Source of the DNA: Chitinophagaceae bacterium | GTDB taxonomy: Bacteria > Bacteroidota > Bacteroidia > Chitinophagales > Chitinophagaceae | Direction: 5' to 3' | NCBI GenBank assembly: GCA_003534175.1 | Contig: DPFD01000054.1 | Coordinates: 2,442-7,842 of the forward strand | DNA length: 5,401 bases | Part shown: positions 5,174 to 5,401 of the stretch, one piece after another | Layout: every line of letters begins with the position of its first letter | Position numbering within the stretch: the first letter of the stretch is position 1 | Made by a program: the position numbers and the translations under genes | The notes under the pieces: model-generated | What the model was told of the DNA's origin: nothing | The model's input: the letters and a program-made list of their open reading frames with translations, nothing else | The model's database searches: none

Positions 5174-5401
5174 TTATTCAGCAGCCGGCGCTTCGCCGTT
5201 GCCTTCTTCTTTTTTAGCTTCTTCAGCCTCACCGCTTTCGAGTTTGGCTTTCAGTCCTGCCAGCACGCCTAAATCGCCCAGGGTAGATTTTTCAACCTTG
5301 CTCTGGATGTTTTTAACGGCTTTTTTGGTGCTTTCAGCTTCAGCTCTTTTCTCCTTCATCTGAATTTGCTTCTCTTCTTCTTTTTCCTGTTCCCACAGGC
5401 G
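5174..5401 (-). CDS. rpsA: Probable 30S ribosomal protein S1, C-terminal end (runs off the right edge)
   Basis: The frame is open from the window edge (first codon Arg at 5401-5399) to TAA at 5176-5174, 75 residues. An internal ATG at 5359 is not the start, because coding clearly continues upstream (RLWEQEKEEEKQIQ). The fragment has a Lys/Glu-rich helical stretch, then a stretch containing VEKSTLGDLGVLAGLKAKLE, then an acidic Ala/Glu tail ending in APAAE. From memory, a TLGD followed by an LxxLKxKxE helix is characteristic of the C-terminus of ribosomal protein S1 in Bacteroidota, after the last S1 RNA-binding repeat. If so, the missing part holds the S1 domains that bind mRNA on the 30S subunit. 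A strong terminator follows, as expected for a highly expressed gene. No S1 domain is visible in the window, so this is a tail-based call. Another Bacteroidota protein with a charged C-terminal extension is the alternative. Confidence 0.5.
   Translation of the reverse strand, partial: RLWEQEKEEEKQIQMKEKRAEAESTKKAVKNIQSKVEKSTLGDLGVLAGLKAKLESGEAEEAKKEEGNGEAPAAE

Noticed and set aside
1..5401. Search for CRISPR arrays, insertion sequences, tRNA genes, riboswitches and defence genes
   Set aside because: By eye, no regularly spaced repeats, transposase, target-site duplications, tRNA cloverleaf or defence-type domain were found on either strand.

Overview
The window looks like an ordinary chromosomal stretch from a member of the Bacteroidota. 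The evidence is protein families typical of that phylum, A-rich leaders without Shine-Dalgarno sequences, several matches to the Bacteroidota -7 box (TAnnTTTG), and a C-terminal tail resembling Bacteroidota ribosomal protein S1. The order cannot be fixed from the sequence; Chitinophagales or a relative is a guess. I see no mobile element, CRISPR array, rRNA or tRNA.

Layout. (1) 1-471, minus: 5' part of a TPR lipoprotein gene running off the left edge. It is divergent from (2) 566-1651, plus: a secreted TolB-like six-bladed propeller protein. The 94-bp gap between them carries one -7-like box for each direction. (3) 1656-2264 and 2271-2768, both minus: a DUF1801/YdeI-type protein and a YfcE-type metallophosphoesterase, 6 bp apart and probably an operon with the phosphoesterase first. 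This pair meets the propeller gene tail to tail with only 4 bp between them. (4) 2769-2971: a 203-bp divergent region holding a -7-like box and a possible 31-codon ORF rich in aromatic residues. (5) 2972-4129, plus: homogentisate 1,2-dioxygenase, the best-identified enzyme here. (6) 4197-4604, plus: a conserved-looking Bacteroidota protein of unknown function with a C-terminal HELQN motif, preceded by its own promoter candidate. (7) 4698-4737: a strong hairpin terminator between convergent genes. (8) 4758-5033, minus: a small secreted protein of unknown function. (9) 5124-5148: a strong terminator for (10) 5174-5401, minus: the C-terminal end of a gene that is probably rpsA.

The genes do not form one obvious pathway. 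Homogentisate dioxygenase belongs to phenylalanine/tyrosine breakdown, but no other gene of that route is in view. The phosphoesterase/DUF1801 pair is probably cotranscribed without a clear shared role. The most speculative but testable idea is that the aromatic-rich mini-ORF before homogentisate dioxygenase is a leader peptide tied to aromatic amino acid supply. I did not find convincing evidence of a new multi-gene system.
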